Positions 1-11,305 are shown, numbered from the stretch's first letter. The stretch: 64,000 bases of DNA from Strongylocentrotus droebachiensis (GCA_035222895.1 JAVYIG010005414.1:62001-126000); one strand, 5' to 3'. Translations and numbers: made by a program. The notes: generated from the letters alone by a model not told the origin.

Positions 1-122
1 TTCCTCTTCTTTCTTTCCCTTTCTCCCCTCTTTCCCTTCTTTTCCTTCTCTCTCTCTCTCTTTTTTTTGAGGGGGGGAGGGGCAAGGCCCGCTGACCCCC
101 TCCCCCCCTGGATCCGCGCCTG
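1..122. mobile_element. One-ended hAT-like MITE remnant cut by the window edge
   Basis: The stretch ends with CTGGATCCGCGCCTG at 108-122, which matches the right terminus of the complete element at 45854-46077. The inside is pyrimidine-rich followed by G runs, as in that copy. The left end lies outside the window or is lost. Non-autonomous DNA transposon; no coding capacity. Confidence 0.55.
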
Positions 123-400
123 GTTATATATCTTTTCATAAATTATACACAATATAGCAAGATATATTTTCCATATAAGTAAGGAAGTTAGATTTTCAAG
201 ATTTTAAGCCATTAAGATATGATATTGTGACCGTTAGGCGTTACGCGAACGATGGCGTACCCTGTATTACCGGTATGTCTTTTTTAAAAGTATATTGTAC
301 CTTTTATCTTTGATGATTATATAGAGACATCCCCATTACGTTCATGTAGCTTATGAATCTGCCCCGCTACCTTCAATATAATTTTGTTTGCTTATTTAAT

Positions 401-661
401 TTCTATGAATAGCGACCCTTTCTGTATTATGAATAGCGACCCTCTTATTGTATTATGAATAGCCACCCTCTTCTCGTATTATGAATAGCGACCCCCTTCT
501 CGTATTATGAATAGCCACCCTCTTCTCCTTTATGAATAGCGACCCCCTTCTTCGATTATGAATAGTGGTTCTTACATGTATGAATAATGACCCTAATGAA
601 TAATGACCCTTTTCTCAAATTATGAAAAGTGGTCCTTATGAATAGCGGTCCTTATGAATAG
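401..661. repeat. Tandem array of a TATGAATAGCGACCCT-containing unit
   Basis: About ten spaced copies of TATGAATAGCGACCC or close variants (TAGCCACCC, TAATGACCC, TAGCGGTCC) recur at roughly 29-bp spacing, then at shorter spacing towards the right end. The right part drifts from GCGACC to GTGGTCC, so the array is degenerate. No coding frame follows the period. Confidence 0.8.
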
Positions 662-2433
662 TAAGCAGATCTCATTTTAACAGACCTTTAGATGAGCATA
701 CATGTGGTATGTACATTGCATTTCAATTTTTAAACAAAAAGGGTAACTGCCCAATTCTCCATTGACAAATCTAACAGGTCTTCAAAATAAAGTAGTTCTT
801 TTTATATTTAGACTGGTGTCTATTGGACATTTCTAGTTCATACCTTTACAAAAAAAAGTATTTCTTGTGCAAGCTTCATTTAAGGTTCTTGTTAACATTG
901 TTCAGATGAGAGAAAATGGTGATAAGGTAGTGACTTCAATGCTCGATATACATTTAAAGATAATCTGAAAGTTTGAGTGAAAACAGGCTATCATTAATGA
1001 TCAAAATTTGAAAAAAATTATCTGATTAATTCCGAAATTCTCCCAACTATATTATCGTATGTATAATGTATCAACTAGGTTTTTAGCAAGGACAATTTTT
1101 AAAAAAGTATTACAAGCCGTTCGACTGTAGTAACACTCCTTCATAAAGAAAACAACATATTAGGCCAGCCCCCAGGGGTTGTTAAAGAGAAGGGAAACAA
1201 CATCAGTGTCTGTAACAGCAGCTTAGCAATCTATAACCCATTATTATCTAAGATAATTTTTATTTTGTTATCATTTCAACGCATACACTCAATAAGGATA
1301 CATTCAGCTTAGTTCCTATCATCCTGAGCTGGTTTGTATGGAGTGTTGATACATGGCAGTTGTACTACAAGTTGTAGGGCTTGCTTGCATGAATGCCAAC
1401 CAGGTAATCTGTTGAATGAATAATAAAAGAAACATATGCAAACAACATCTAGTGATAAACTTTGCACATTATAAAACAAAAAGAAAAACATCAAAACATT
1501 TTTTTTTTTACTCCAATAGATGAATTTTTGTAAGATAATCACACTGTGAGTGGATTACCCTTAAGCGTTTACGGTTAGACTTCATGCATCGTAGGACTCT
1601 ACGAGTTCGCTGCCCATTGACTAAAAAGTTATGAGTCTTATGTTTTTATCAAGTTTATGACAGAGATATAACCGTGTCAGAGGCATCATAAATACATACG
1701 GTAGTACTTAGTCAGGATGTTGTCCTTAATCTTGGCAAAGAGGTCTTCGTGAAACATGTAGCGGACAAGTAGCTTACTAAAGCTGATTTGGTCAATAAGT
1801 TAGACTTATGACGGTTTCGAGAAACTGGCCCCTGGCCTGGGTGCTAGCCGTAATTGCTAATTAGACTAGTAAATACCTAATAGTAATATAGATCTAACTT
1901 AAAGTGACTCAGTAACATTGCCTCAGATTCTGAAACAAAATCATGGATTTAGCTCATGCTGCAATCATAATGTTAAACCTTTAAACCTTTAGCTTAGCCT
2001 CTGTTAGGTCAGTCAGGAATCCCGTGACTTTTACAAGCCAATCGTCTGTCTGATTATCAAGTTATTTATGATTGGAAAATCAAAATCAAAATCAAAACGG
2101 TTTTTATAAACTAGGGCCTAAGCCTAGTCTATTCAGGAAAATAAGTATGGTAAAACCGGTCACTCAAAGATTATTACTTTTTTGAGCCACTTCATGATCA
2201 TTTTCAAGCGAAATTTGTTTAGGGCTTCAATATTCAGTAGGGAAGCTGGTACAAGAATAAGGATCATCTGCATTTCCAATTTTCCAATTTCCAATCCACG
2301 CGTTGGTGATGCGAAAAACGGATTCCGCGATGTGTTTATTGATTCATTTTACATTGACTTATATAAGTTTGTACAGAGACCTTCACATAATAATATAAAT
2401 CCTCGAGAAGACGCACAACCCATAAAAGAAGAT
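662..2433. other. Intergenic stretch without a recognisable gene
   Basis: AT-rich sequence. The only recognisable piece is the dispersed repeat copy at 893-1062. Short open frames exist but have no domain, splice context or composition that would mark an exon. Confidence 0.5.
893..1062 (+). repeat. Dispersed repeat family A, 5' part (copy 1)
   Basis: The run from AACATTGTTCAGATGAGAG through TAAAGATAATCTGAAAGTTTG to AATTCTCCCAACTATATTA matches 61387-61560 with scattered differences. The start also matches 47335-47370. No open frame. It probably derives from a non-autonomous transposon or old retroposon. Confidence 0.7.
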
Positions 2434-3053
2434 GGCGCTTGTTTAGAAACCTATCCAAAATTTGAACGTAACTCTGGCATGGAGATACCCTACTAAAACA
2501 TACCCAAAATGAAGTAAATATTCATTAAATGTCCAAATAAAAATCATGAGTTAAAAGTTGTTATGTTTATTACCTGTTTCGTGTCAATTTTCTTGCTATT
2601 TTTGGAGTATTTTTCGGAAAAACGATGATATCAGTATACCTACACTTTTTCATGGCAAACCGCTGCACAATACAAGTACAAACCGATGGTAGGTTGCGGG
2701 CGGATGCGCGCCTGTGTGAAATAATGTCTCGGATCCTCATTACGGTAGATAACTTCACACAGGCGTGCGCCCGCCCGCAACTCACCATCGATATGCACTT
2801 GTATTGTGCAGCGGTTTGCCGTGAAACCTGAGAAAAAGTGTATACTAATATCATTGTTTTTCTGAAAAATACTCCAAAAATAACAAAAAAATTGACACGA
2901 AACAGGTAATAAACATAACAACTTTTAACTCATGATTTTTATTTGGACATTTAATGAATATTTACTTCATTTTGGGTCTAGACTATGTTATAGTAGGGTA
3001 TCTCCACGCCGGAGTTACTGGTCAAATTTTAGATACGTTTCTGAACAAACGCC
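2434..3053. repeat. Long inverted repeat (foldback-like), arms about 290 bp
   Basis: The left arm (2434 to about 2720) and right arm (about 2753 to 3053) are reverse complements with scattered differences. The innermost pair is CGCCTGTGTGAA at 2709-2720 against TTCACACAGGCG at 2753-2764. Outer matches include the pair around GGAGATACCCTACTA and TAGTAGGGTATCTCC. The short spacer contains a BamHI-like GGATCC. Open frames inside are by-products of the palindrome. It could be a foldback transposon or a MITE with very long arms. Confidence 0.85.
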
Positions 3054-3229
3054 AAGGAGACTGGGGTTATTTTCTTACAAGGAATCTGTTTTTTGCATGC
3101 CCTGAAACCCGTAGAGTGCCGATGAAAAAAAAGACGTTCGCGAACGCAATTTGTAAGTTTTTATGACTAGGATATCCTTGTTTATGCAGACGATCCTCAT
3201 TCTCGGACCAGCGCCCCTAATCATGTCAT

Positions 3230-3740
3230 AAAATAATGATATTAGATCTACACTGTATCACACGTAGATCTAGGGCCATGCATGATTGCATCTCAGAGTC
3301 AGACTTAACATTGTTAAACCAATAAACGATCCCTTTCCTTAGATTTAAGTAATAGATCTAGACTATCATGATTTGTAGATCTAGATCTGGTGCTTGCCTA
3401 GATCTATTCTAGGCCTAGACCTACATCGAATTGAATCAGCTCAGCTCAGGCTCAGCTCAGCTCAGCTCAGTTTGCGTCTAGTCGACGATTACGAGTGTGC
3501 TAGTACGTAGGCCTACTAATAAAAGTAGGCCTAGATCTATCATCTAGATCAATTACATTACTCAATAGATATTACAACATGGAAATGAATGTATGGGAAA
3601 ATGCATTGAGTGCATCTAGACCATTAATTGCATAGAGTCTAGTCTACCGGGTAATTTTTCCGCTGTGCAATTACTTTTATCCCTATCTTGTCAAACATAA
3701 AATACAAATAGATCTAGAGCATAATATGAAGTTAAACCTA
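3230..3740. repeat. TCTAGA/AGATCT-rich intergenic block
   Basis: The hexamers AGATCT and TCTAGA and the string TAGATCTAG recur many times, and a small GCTCA tandem sits at about 3437-3470. The same word use appears in the leader of the outer LTR element (about 14400-15250). No gene seen. Confidence 0.45.
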
Positions 3741-3840
3741 CCATTTTCACAGAAATCATCGTAAAAACGTCTCGTCATAATAATCGGTTATATTAAAGTT
3801 AGAGGGCTGGTTTTGTTCACGAAGCGCCCGTCAGGAGAGT

Positions 3841-4050
3841 ACACGATAGAGTACACGATAAAATTCACGATATCGTGAACTTTATATCGTACACTTTTCA
3901 CGATAAAGTTCACGATATCGTGAATTTTATCGCCAATTTTTCACGAAGAAATTGACGATATCGTGAATTTCGTGAATTTCGTCGTGAAAAATTGGCGATA
4001 AAATTCACGAAATCGTGAACTTTATCGTGAAAAGTTCACGATTTAGTCTT
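3841..4050. repeat. Palindromic array of TTCACGATATCGTGAA units
   Basis: Short perfect palindromes such as TTCACGATATCGTGAA recur. The block 3894-4034 as a whole is also an inverted repeat: its left half from CTTTTCACGATAAAGTTCACG is the reverse complement of its right half, ending CGTGAACTTTATCGTGAAAAG. This gives two nested levels of palindrome. No coding content. Confidence 0.85.
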
Positions 4051-4339
4051 TTCGCGATGTCCCTTCAGGGCCACCATATATGAGTGCCGATTTCGTAAAT
4101 GCATCAACTTGCCAAGCCTAAACAGGGTTTTGAAAATACAATGTCTCTGTATTATTCCTATGTTTCTCATTTTTATCTTTATATTTAATTATTTTTAAAT
4201 ATTTTGTATAATATTCAATGTTTGTACATGGTAAAAAAAACTTGAGAATCAAGTAATGATTAAATTTAAATCATCTTGTTACTGATTTATTATTTAGTAG
4301 ACTTAGTTTTTCCTAACGTCGAAGACAAAGTTGGTCCGG

Positions 4340-4730
4340 ACATCAAGGGGGCATAGCTGTGTGGGGGTGTGTGTGGATTGTGTGTTGAATATGTGGGTGT
4401 GGTGGTGTAGGTGTGTGTGTGTGTGTGTTTGTGTGTAAGTGCGAGTTTGTGTGTGTGCGGAGGCGTTCTCTATAGGTGAATGAAATGTGTAAAGACAACT
4501 GAGGGGGGGGGGGTGTAGGAAGAGTCGCCTCCTTTTCTTTCACGTTGCTTTTTCTCCCTATGTCAACTCCCCCTTTCCTCTCTCTGTGTGTGTCAATCTC
4601 TTTCACTCTCTCTATTTCTCCCTCTCCTTTCTCTCTTTTCCCCTCTCATTAACTCTCTCTATCTCTCTCTCTCTCTTTCTTTCTCTCTCTGCCTCTCTCT
4701 CACTCTCACTCACTCTCAGTATATTGTCTT
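4340..4730. repeat. Compound microsatellite, (GT)n then (CT)n
   Basis: GT-rich tract at about 4355-4460, a G run at about 4502-4512, then CT-rich sequence to about 4717. Open frames across it are artefacts of the dinucleotide composition. Confidence 0.85.
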
Positions 4731-4734
4731 TAGG

Positions 4735-5469
4735 GGCATACGGTGGGCCCTTTTTTTAAAATGGTAATCAATTCGAGAAAAAAATACATTTTATTAAAAC
4801 TACGAAGAGGACGACTACGACGCCGATTACAACATCAAGGACCTTGGTAATATCTTATGTAATGTAATGAGTCTCTTATTATGGAATTGTTCCCCAAGTA
4901 CAATTTTCCGAGCACACAATGCAAAAATAATCAATTTGCACTCTTCATTAAAATAAGGAAAAAAGGAAGCTGAAGGGCACATTTGATTTTATCACCGAAT
5001 TTGATACCTTGAAGTAATATTTCCTGTTTCCTGGTCCACGTCGATTTACAAACCCATTTTATGTTCCCTTGATTAGAACGGCATCAGAACTCAACCCTTG
5101 TCAATCTAGCTGATACGGGAATTTGTTTTGTTGCAGTTCAGAGAAGAGGATAAGCCCTCAGAGCACCCTATTTGATCGGGAAAATCTCCCCAAAACGCCC
5201 CTTGACACCGCCGGGGCTTTACCCCTGGACCCCACACCAATTTACGCTCCACTTTACTTTGCTTTGCTCTACCTGATCGTCAATACTTTAGCACCCCCCC
5301 CCCCCCACTTTTAAAAAACGTTCCCAGGGCCTGCGTAACATTTAAGAGTGGTGGTGATGCCTCGCATTTCGTCCCCCCGGTCATGAAAAGAAATCGCTGC
5401 CCCTACTTGTCGCCATTGTAATGTTGCCTTGCGTACACAAAACAAGAGATCTGCGAGATGATTTGGATT
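4735..5469. other. Intergenic stretch without a recognisable gene
   Basis: Unassigned sequence between the microsatellite and the LTR elements, with one C run near 5293. I see no domain-bearing frame or splice-consistent exon. Confidence 0.45.
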
Positions 5470-5474
5470 GTTGC
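5470..5474 (+). repeat. Target-site duplication (left) of the outer LTR element
   Basis: GTTGC directly before the outer LTR start TGTTGTATAT, repeated at 20583-20587 after its other end. Five bases is usual for Ty3/Gypsy integration. Confidence 0.85.
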
Positions 5475-5518
5475 TGTTGTATATCCACTTGGAACTACAT
5501 TAACATGAGTTATGATAT

Positions 5519-5922
5519 TGTAACGAAAACGGGTCTCTCACTCTCTGGGTAGCGTCACTTCTTCAGTCAGAACAACCCGCTCTTTCTCTGTACTCGTACG
5601 TTCTCACAAAAATATATTGTGCAACAGACACTCTCAGATCAGCTTACAATCACTTAACTAAATTAAGTTACCAACACAGGAAATAATATGCACTTACAGA
5701 TCAAGTAATGTTTCCAAGAACTTTAATAATCTGAACTTCCAAACAAATTAAGGCACAACTTCCTTCTACGGCAGCTCAACACAGACTGCCCCAAAGATTA
5801 ACCCCACGTACGCGCATCGCAGTGCGCGACGTAACCATAGCGACATCTACAATAACAATAAACAATTACAATAACTAACGCCCTCTAAAAGGCTAGGTAA
5901 TGTAAATAACGATTTCGTTACA
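5519..5922 (-). repeat. 3' LTR of the inner element
   Basis: 404 bp, starts TGTAACGAAAACGGG and ends TTTCGTTACA. No difference from 13302-13705 was found on line-by-line reading. Confidence 0.93.
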
Positions 5923-6549
5923 CTACCCCGCCCCAAGTCTGGGCAGTCCTCTGACCAAAAACACAAAATCGTCTTAATACATGCTTTTGGCAAGAATGAG
6001 GCAAAATTACATAGATAAAACTTTTATACATTTATTTCAATTAATCATTCTGTCCTGCGAACAACATCTATAAATACATTTTTGCAATTAAAGGCCGAAA
6101 AATCCGCTGGAATACTTTCACGTATAGCAATAATTACATATAATTGTACAAGAACAAGAGTGGAAAAAGATCAAGTCCTTTCCAAATTTAAACTATTTCA
6201 ACCTGTACTATCAGTATGTACGCAGTACCACTATCCTCGAATAAGCCTGCAGTTAAACATGAGGTAAGAGTTATGTACAAGTAATATATACACACGCATT
6301 ATCATCTTTGGTGGAATAGATCATAGGAATTCATTCTGGCGTAAATATTCATATTTTCAATGATAGCGCCGTAAAAACTAAAAACAACAACAACATCAAT
6401 AGTTACATGTAAGGAAAATTTAATCACTATAAGAGGAATATAAATGAGTTCCGCCATGAACTTCAATTGCAGCATAAAATACATACAAGAAAACAGGTTT
6501 CCAAGTAATTGCAATATTAATGATAGCTGAATTGATATACATGTATGAG

Positions 6550-7368
6550 TTAAACTTCTGGTAAGATTGCTCCAGCCTTCAAGTTAATACTGTAATTGGT
6601 CCTGATCTCTTCCTCCACTACCAGAATCCCGTCACAAAAAGATCGTCTTGTGGTGACTTCAGTAATGCTGTTAACCCGGCCGACCAGGGCCCTTTCCAGC
6701 TCCTGTACGGACATCGGAGAACCTAGCGACTGATCCGATGCGAGGTGATGCAACTTTGTAGGCGCCGGCGAACTTTCCTTCTCACACCCATCATGCAGGA
6801 AAACCACGCTGTACTCTCGTACCTTTTCCTCCTGAAAGAGCTTCTTGCCCCCCGAGAACTGTGTTGAGGAAGACCTCTCTTCTACCTGCAGAGGGGTGCC
6901 CGGAAGAGTGCGTCGCAGATCCAACCCCTGCATTGGCCTTCCCATCTGGATCTTCCGAAACGTTGGGGTTGGGCAGTCCTCCACCTCAGCTTCTGACTCT
7001 GACGATACCGACGAGGTCTCACTTTCCCTCTCCTTTAACAGCATGCTGAGATCTTTACCGGTCGGCCTCGATGCATTCCCGTTCTCTGAAGAGAGTGTTT
7101 CCTTCGAAGCATGAATACTCAGCTCACCTGCTGCTACAGGGGTTACCACAGGCGCGTCTTGCCGCTTGTCTTCTGTTGTCTTCCCCTCGTGTCGACTCTG
7201 TACGTGCCTCGTCAGGTTGTCCTTCCTAAAAAAAGACTTGTCGCACCCTCTGCATTTGTGTTCCTCCCTTCTTCGATGTCTCTCTTGAATGTGTCTCTCC
7301 AAACTTCTCTTGTGGGAGAAGTAATGACCGCAAGAATAGCACTTCACGTTCCCCCTGGAATGTCGCAT
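6550..7368 (-). CDS. Accessory ORF of the inner element: protein with two C2H2 zinc fingers
   Basis: 272-residue frame between pol and the 3' LTR, the place where some retroelements carry an envelope gene. Near the N-terminus are two adjacent zinc fingers, CYSC...H-x4-H and CRGC...H-x4-H, both C-x2-C-x12-H-x4-H. The rest is polar, rich in Ser and Glu, with no hydrophobic segment or signal peptide, so it is not envelope-like. Function is unknown; nucleic-acid binding is a reasonable inference from the fingers. Its origin could be capture of a host zinc-finger exon or a lineage-specific Gypsy accessory gene. Confidence 0.75.
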   Translation of the reverse strand: MRHSRGNVKCYSCGHYFSHKRSLERHIQERHRRREEHKCRGCDKSFFRKDNLTRHVQSRHEGKTTEDKRQDAPVVTPVAAGELSIHASKETLSSENGNASRPTGKDLSMLLKERESETSSVSSESEAEVEDCPTPTFRKIQMGRPMQGLDLRRTLPGTPLQVEERSSSTQFSGGKKLFQEEKVREYSVVFLHDGCEKESSPAPTKLHHLASDQSLGSPMSVQELERALVGRVNSITEVTTRRSFCDGILVVEEEIRTNYSINLKAGAILPEV

Positions 7369-7481
7369 ACTGGCTTACTGTAAGAGAATCGACACAGAGG
7401 ACATCAGGTTAACACAAAATCGAGATCATCTGGATTATCATTCATCACAGATAATATAGTTGCAATGGGTTAACTATCTAA

Positions 7482-10400
7482 TTAATAACTGTAGCGGATA
7501 GGCTCGTTTCTTTTCCTTGACGGATTTCTTCTAGGGGGTGGGACCGGAACTTTTCGTGGTGCCGGAACAGGGGGTGTGACAGGCTGGGAATCTTCCCTGT
7601 TCAAGTCCTCGATGTCCATATGCTGTGTCAGTTGGCTAGGAGCCTCCTGCTCATTTCCGTGAGCGTCCCTGCTTTCACTTGCTTCTAACCAGGATTGAAG
7701 AGGTTCCCCCTTGTACGGCTTCAACCTGTCAACATGGACCACCTTCATCTTTCCATTTCTCTTCGCCTGTATTCGGCAAGTAACATCTGACAATTGCCGA
7801 ATTAACAAGTAAGGGCCCTCCCACCTCCTCTGGAGCTTCGGGGACAAGCCTTTGGTCTTTGCCTTGTTGTAGAGCCACACAAAGTCGCCCACTGCCAAAG
7901 GACTACCCCCTGCCTTGGAGTCATAATCCTTTTTCTGCCGCCTAGCACTTTCAGTGCAGTTCTTACGGGCCCTTTCGTGAGCTTCCCGCATGCGTTGCCT
8001 CAAGGTGTATGCGTAGTCTGTCTCAATATCATGCTCCTCGGGGTCCTCTAGAGCCTCTGTGGTCAGGTCTATTGGCAAATGCACTTCCCGCCCTAACATC
8101 AGCATATTAGGTGTCTCCCTTGTGGAGTCTTGGGGAGCACTACGGTAGGCAAACACTGCGATCGCCAACTTCTCGTCCCAATCTCGTTGTCGCTTATGGG
8201 GTTCAATCATCATTGAGATCATGTTGAGCAGAGTGCCATTAAACCGTTCAATGAGTCCATCGGACTTTGGGTTGTATGGGGTGGTGCGTGTCTTGTGAAT
8301 GCCAAGGATGCCGCACATTTCCTTAAAGACGCGAGACTCGAAATTCCGGCCCTGATCTGAATGCAATACTTCAGGAACACCAAACCTACAAACAAACTCG
8401 TTTACAAACTTGTCTGCAACCGTTACAGCGGTTTGATCTGGTATTGGGTAGGCCTCCATCCACTTGCTAAAATAGTCCCCTACAACCAGAATGTACTTGT
8501 TCCCTCTCTCCGTCTCGGGTAGCGGTCCAACTACGTCCATGGCGACACGCTCCATCGGCATTCCTACCGTATCTTGTTGCAAGGGGGCCCTCCGTTTCTT
8601 AGCTGGTGACTTCTTGGAGGCACAGACGTTGCATTGTCGAACTACGGACCGTATGTCTGCATCCATTCCGTACCAGTAGAATCTCATGCGAACTTTGGCT
8701 ATGGTTTTGTTCATCCCTAGATGTCCGCTGGACTTCCCACCATGCAACTCTTTCACGACTTCTGACCGAAGTTTGGTTGGGAGGACAACATGCCAAGTGA
8801 TCTTCTGACCTTGATCACATTCCCACTTTCGGTGAAGAACTCCTTGCTTGACAGCTAGTTGATCCCACATTCTCCAGTAAGACTTTTCGACACTAGACTT
8901 TGATGCCATTGAAGACCATTCAGGCCTGTCTTTTGATTGTTGTTTGCCGTTCAAGATCCACTTGATTGATGAATCTTCAGTTTGTTCTTGGTTCAGGTGT
9001 GCATTGGTGATACTTGGTGCTAGGGTAACCGCATTTACCTCTGCACGGCCATTTCCAGGTCCTGCTTGGACTTCGAAGCCTGCAGACTCCTCAACATCCC
9101 GTTTACACTGGGGACAAGGCCGTCTTGACAAACTATCTGCATTGGCATGCGAGCGACCAGCTCGGTGTATGATTTCGATATCATACTCAGCTATCACTTG
9201 AAGCCAGCGGGCCATCTGCCCTTGCGGATCTTTGAAATTCAGAAGCCATCGCAATGCTCCGTGGTCCGTCCTGACCGTAGTCTTCTGCCCATACAAGTAC
9301 TGTCGGAATTTCTTCAAAAATTCTACGACGGCGAGCAACTCCTTTCTGGTAACGCAATAGTTCTTCTCTGCTTTGTTCAGAGCTCTGCTAGCATATGATA
9401 TGACTCGTTCCTTTCCATCTACCACTTGAGATAGGACAGCCCCTATCCCCTCATTACTAGCATCCGTATCCAGGATATAATCCTGTTCTGGGTCTGGGTA
9501 TGCTAAGATAGGCGATTGGTACAGCCGCTTCTTGAGTTCCTGGAAGGCATCTTCACATTCCTCAGTCCATACGAAGGTGTGGGCTTTCTCGGTTAGCCGA
9601 TGTAGTGGCCGGGCGATATTGGCAAATCCTTCAATAAACCTCCTATAGTACGAGGCCAGTCCTAAGAAACTCTGGACGTCCTTTACACTAGTAGGGGTTG
9701 GCCACTCCTTGACAGCTCTTATCTTTTCTGGGTCTGTGGACACTCCTTCCCTGGACACTACATGTCCCAGATACAAGACACTCTCCCGAAATAGGTGACA
9801 TTTCTTTGCTTTGAGCTTCAATCCTGCTTTCCGAAGACGTTGGAAGACCATCCCCAGTCTAGTCAGTTCTTCGTCGATTGTTTTGGCGAATACAATGACA
9901 TCGTCCAAGTAAACCAAGAGTACTTCCCAATGCAGTCCGGACAGGACCTGCTCCATCAGCCTCTCAAAGGTGGATGGGGCGTTGCATAGCCCGAAGGGCA
10001 TCACTTTCCAGCTGTATAGCCCTCCTCGAACAACGAAAGCTGATTTCTTTTTGGCTTCTTCATCTAGCTCGACCTGCCAATATCCTGAGGCCAGGTCCAA
10101 AGTAGAAAACCATTTTGCACCTCCAAGTGCGTCCAGCGAATCATCAATGCGAGGTATTGGGTAGCTGTCCTTGATTGTCAAGTGATTCAGACGACGATAA
10201 TCCACGCAAAACCTTTTTGACCCGTCTTTTTTCTTTACGAGAACAACATTGGATGACCAAGGGCTGTCTGAGGGCTCTATTCTGTCATGTTCCAGCATGT
10301 CTTGGATTTGACGATCAATCTCTTCCTGCTCCTTGGGTGGAAACCTACGGGGCCTTTGTCTGATTGGAAGACTATCCCCTGTGTTGATGTGATGTTTGAC

Positions 10401-11225
10401 AAGGCCAGTCTTTCCAATGTCTGAGTCCGAAATTGCGAAAATGTCTTGGTTCTCGCACAGTAGCTTGGCAATTCTGTCATGGAAGACCTGGTCTATCCCT
10501 CTCTTGCTTCTTTCAAAGAGATCTACGAGATGGTCTGGGACTGTATGATTATCGGTTGTTGGTAAAGGTTGGCCTGGAATTTCTTCAATGTCCTCCCCGC
10601 TGATGGGTGTTAGATGGCCGGCAAGTGTACCTCTGCGAATTACGCATGCCTTCTTTCCTGGGTTGAAGACTCGAACAGGGAGGGTTGTTTCCGTCCTTTC
10701 TACAACTACCCGTGCAACGATGATGCCTTTGTTCAGGAGCTCGCTACTCTCCGCAGGTTCAATGAGACCTAGACCTGTCCCATCTTGCAGCCCTGTCGTG
10801 TAGCCTGGAACAATAACCTCATGACCTGGTGGCACCCTTGTAGTTGCCCCTATCAATACTCTGGAGCTAAATGAAACTCCTCGTGCATCCGTACATTTGA
10901 TTCTCTCTCCCTTGAGCCGCAGTTCCTTTGTCTTCAGATCGATAATACACCCATTTGGTTCCATGAAGTCCAGCCCAAGTAGCCCGTCTACCTGGTCGGT
11001 ATTGCCGAAGACTACCTCTAGTGGAAAGATGCATGTTCCTACACCAAGCTCCAACCATGCACTACCTAGCGTTTCCATGCTACTGCCATCTGCATTGCGA
11101 ACTCCCACTTCTGTCAAGTCTGGCCTATTAGTTGAATGTATCCGATAGTACACGGATGAAGATAAAATGGTATCGGTGGCACCTGAATCTACCAACAACC
11201 TTGCTTTGATTCCCCTTATCTCCAC
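7482..11225 (-). CDS. pol: Pol polyprotein of the inner Gypsy element
   Basis: 1247-residue frame. The order is protease (LVDSGATDTIL near the N-terminus), reverse transcriptase (FCVDYRRLN, LDLASGYWQV, and the catalytic box VYLDDVIVF), RNase H (DTDASNEGIGAVLS), and integrase with an HHCC zinc-binding region and a DDE core (MDVVGPLPE, HSDQGRNFE, IERFNGTL). This order of RT, RNase H, then integrase defines Ty3/Gypsy. It lies in a different frame from gag, as is common where the family uses frameshifting or read-through. The open frame may begin a little before this Met. Confidence 0.93.
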   Translation of the reverse strand: MEIRGIKARLLVDSGATDTILSSSVYYRIHSTNRPDLTEVGVRNADGSSMETLGSAWLELGVGTCIFPLEVVFGNTDQVDGLLGLDFMEPNGCIIDLKTKELRLKGERIKCTDARGVSFSSRVLIGATTRVPPGHEVIVPGYTTGLQDGTGLGLIEPAESSELLNKGIIVARVVVERTETTLPVRVFNPGKKACVIRRGTLAGHLTPISGEDIEEIPGQPLPTTDNHTVPDHLVDLFERSKRGIDQVFHDRIAKLLCENQDIFAISDSDIGKTGLVKHHINTGDSLPIRQRPRRFPPKEQEEIDRQIQDMLEHDRIEPSDSPWSSNVVLVKKKDGSKRFCVDYRRLNHLTIKDSYPIPRIDDSLDALGGAKWFSTLDLASGYWQVELDEEAKKKSAFVVRGGLYSWKVMPFGLCNAPSTFERLMEQVLSGLHWEVLLVYLDDVIVFAKTIDEELTRLGMVFQRLRKAGLKLKAKKCHLFRESVLYLGHVVSREGVSTDPEKIRAVKEWPTPTSVKDVQSFLGLASYYRRFIEGFANIARPLHRLTEKAHTFVWTEECEDAFQELKKRLYQSPILAYPDPEQDYILDTDASNEGIGAVLSQVVDGKERVISYASRALNKAEKNYCVTRKELLAVVEFLKKFRQYLYGQKTTVRTDHGALRWLLNFKDPQGQMARWLQVIAEYDIEIIHRAGRSHANADSLSRRPCPQCKRDVEESAGFEVQAGPGNGRAEVNAVTLAPSITNAHLNQEQTEDSSIKWILNGKQQSKDRPEWSSMASKSSVEKSYWRMWDQLAVKQGVLHRKWECDQGQKITWHVVLPTKLRSEVVKELHGGKSSGHLGMNKTIAKVRMRFYWYGMDADIRSVVRQCNVCASKKSPAKKRRAPLQQDTVGMPMERVAMDVVGPLPETERGNKYILVVGDYFSKWMEAYPIPDQTAVTVADKFVNEFVCRFGVPEVLHSDQGRNFESRVFKEMCGILGIHKTRTTPYNPKSDGLIERFNGTLLNMISMMIEPHKRQRDWDEKLAIAVFAYRSAPQDSTRETPNMLMLGREVHLPIDLTTEALEDPEEHDIETDYAYTLRQRMREAHERARKNCTESARRQKKDYDSKAGGSPLAVGDFVWLYNKAKTKGLSPKLQRRWEGPYLLIRQLSDVTCRIQAKRNGKMKVVHVDRLKPYKGEPLQSWLEASESRDAHGNEQEAPSQLTQHMDIEDLNREDSQPVTPPVPAPRKVPVPPPRRNPSRKRNEPIRYSY

Positions 11226-11305
11226 TTCAACAAAAAGACCACGTCGTGCTTTATCAGATATGTAATTCCTTGAAGGATATTCTCGAGGAGATGGAGGTGT
11301 GTCAG

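Noticed and set aside
401-661. Regularly spaced repeats that might suggest a CRISPR array
   Set aside because: Units are degenerate, spacers are short and related, and the context is an animal genome; it is an ordinary tandem repeat.
2182-2496. A 104-residue open frame
   Set aside because: No domain, no splice context, and its end overlaps the long inverted repeat; likely chance.
4343-4606. Protein-like frame rich in His, Thr and Pro
   Set aside because: Produced by GT and CT dinucleotide repeats.
6550-7368. Envelope protein of the inner retroelement
   Set aside because: No signal peptide, cysteine-rich ectodomain or membrane segment; two C2H2 zinc fingers instead.
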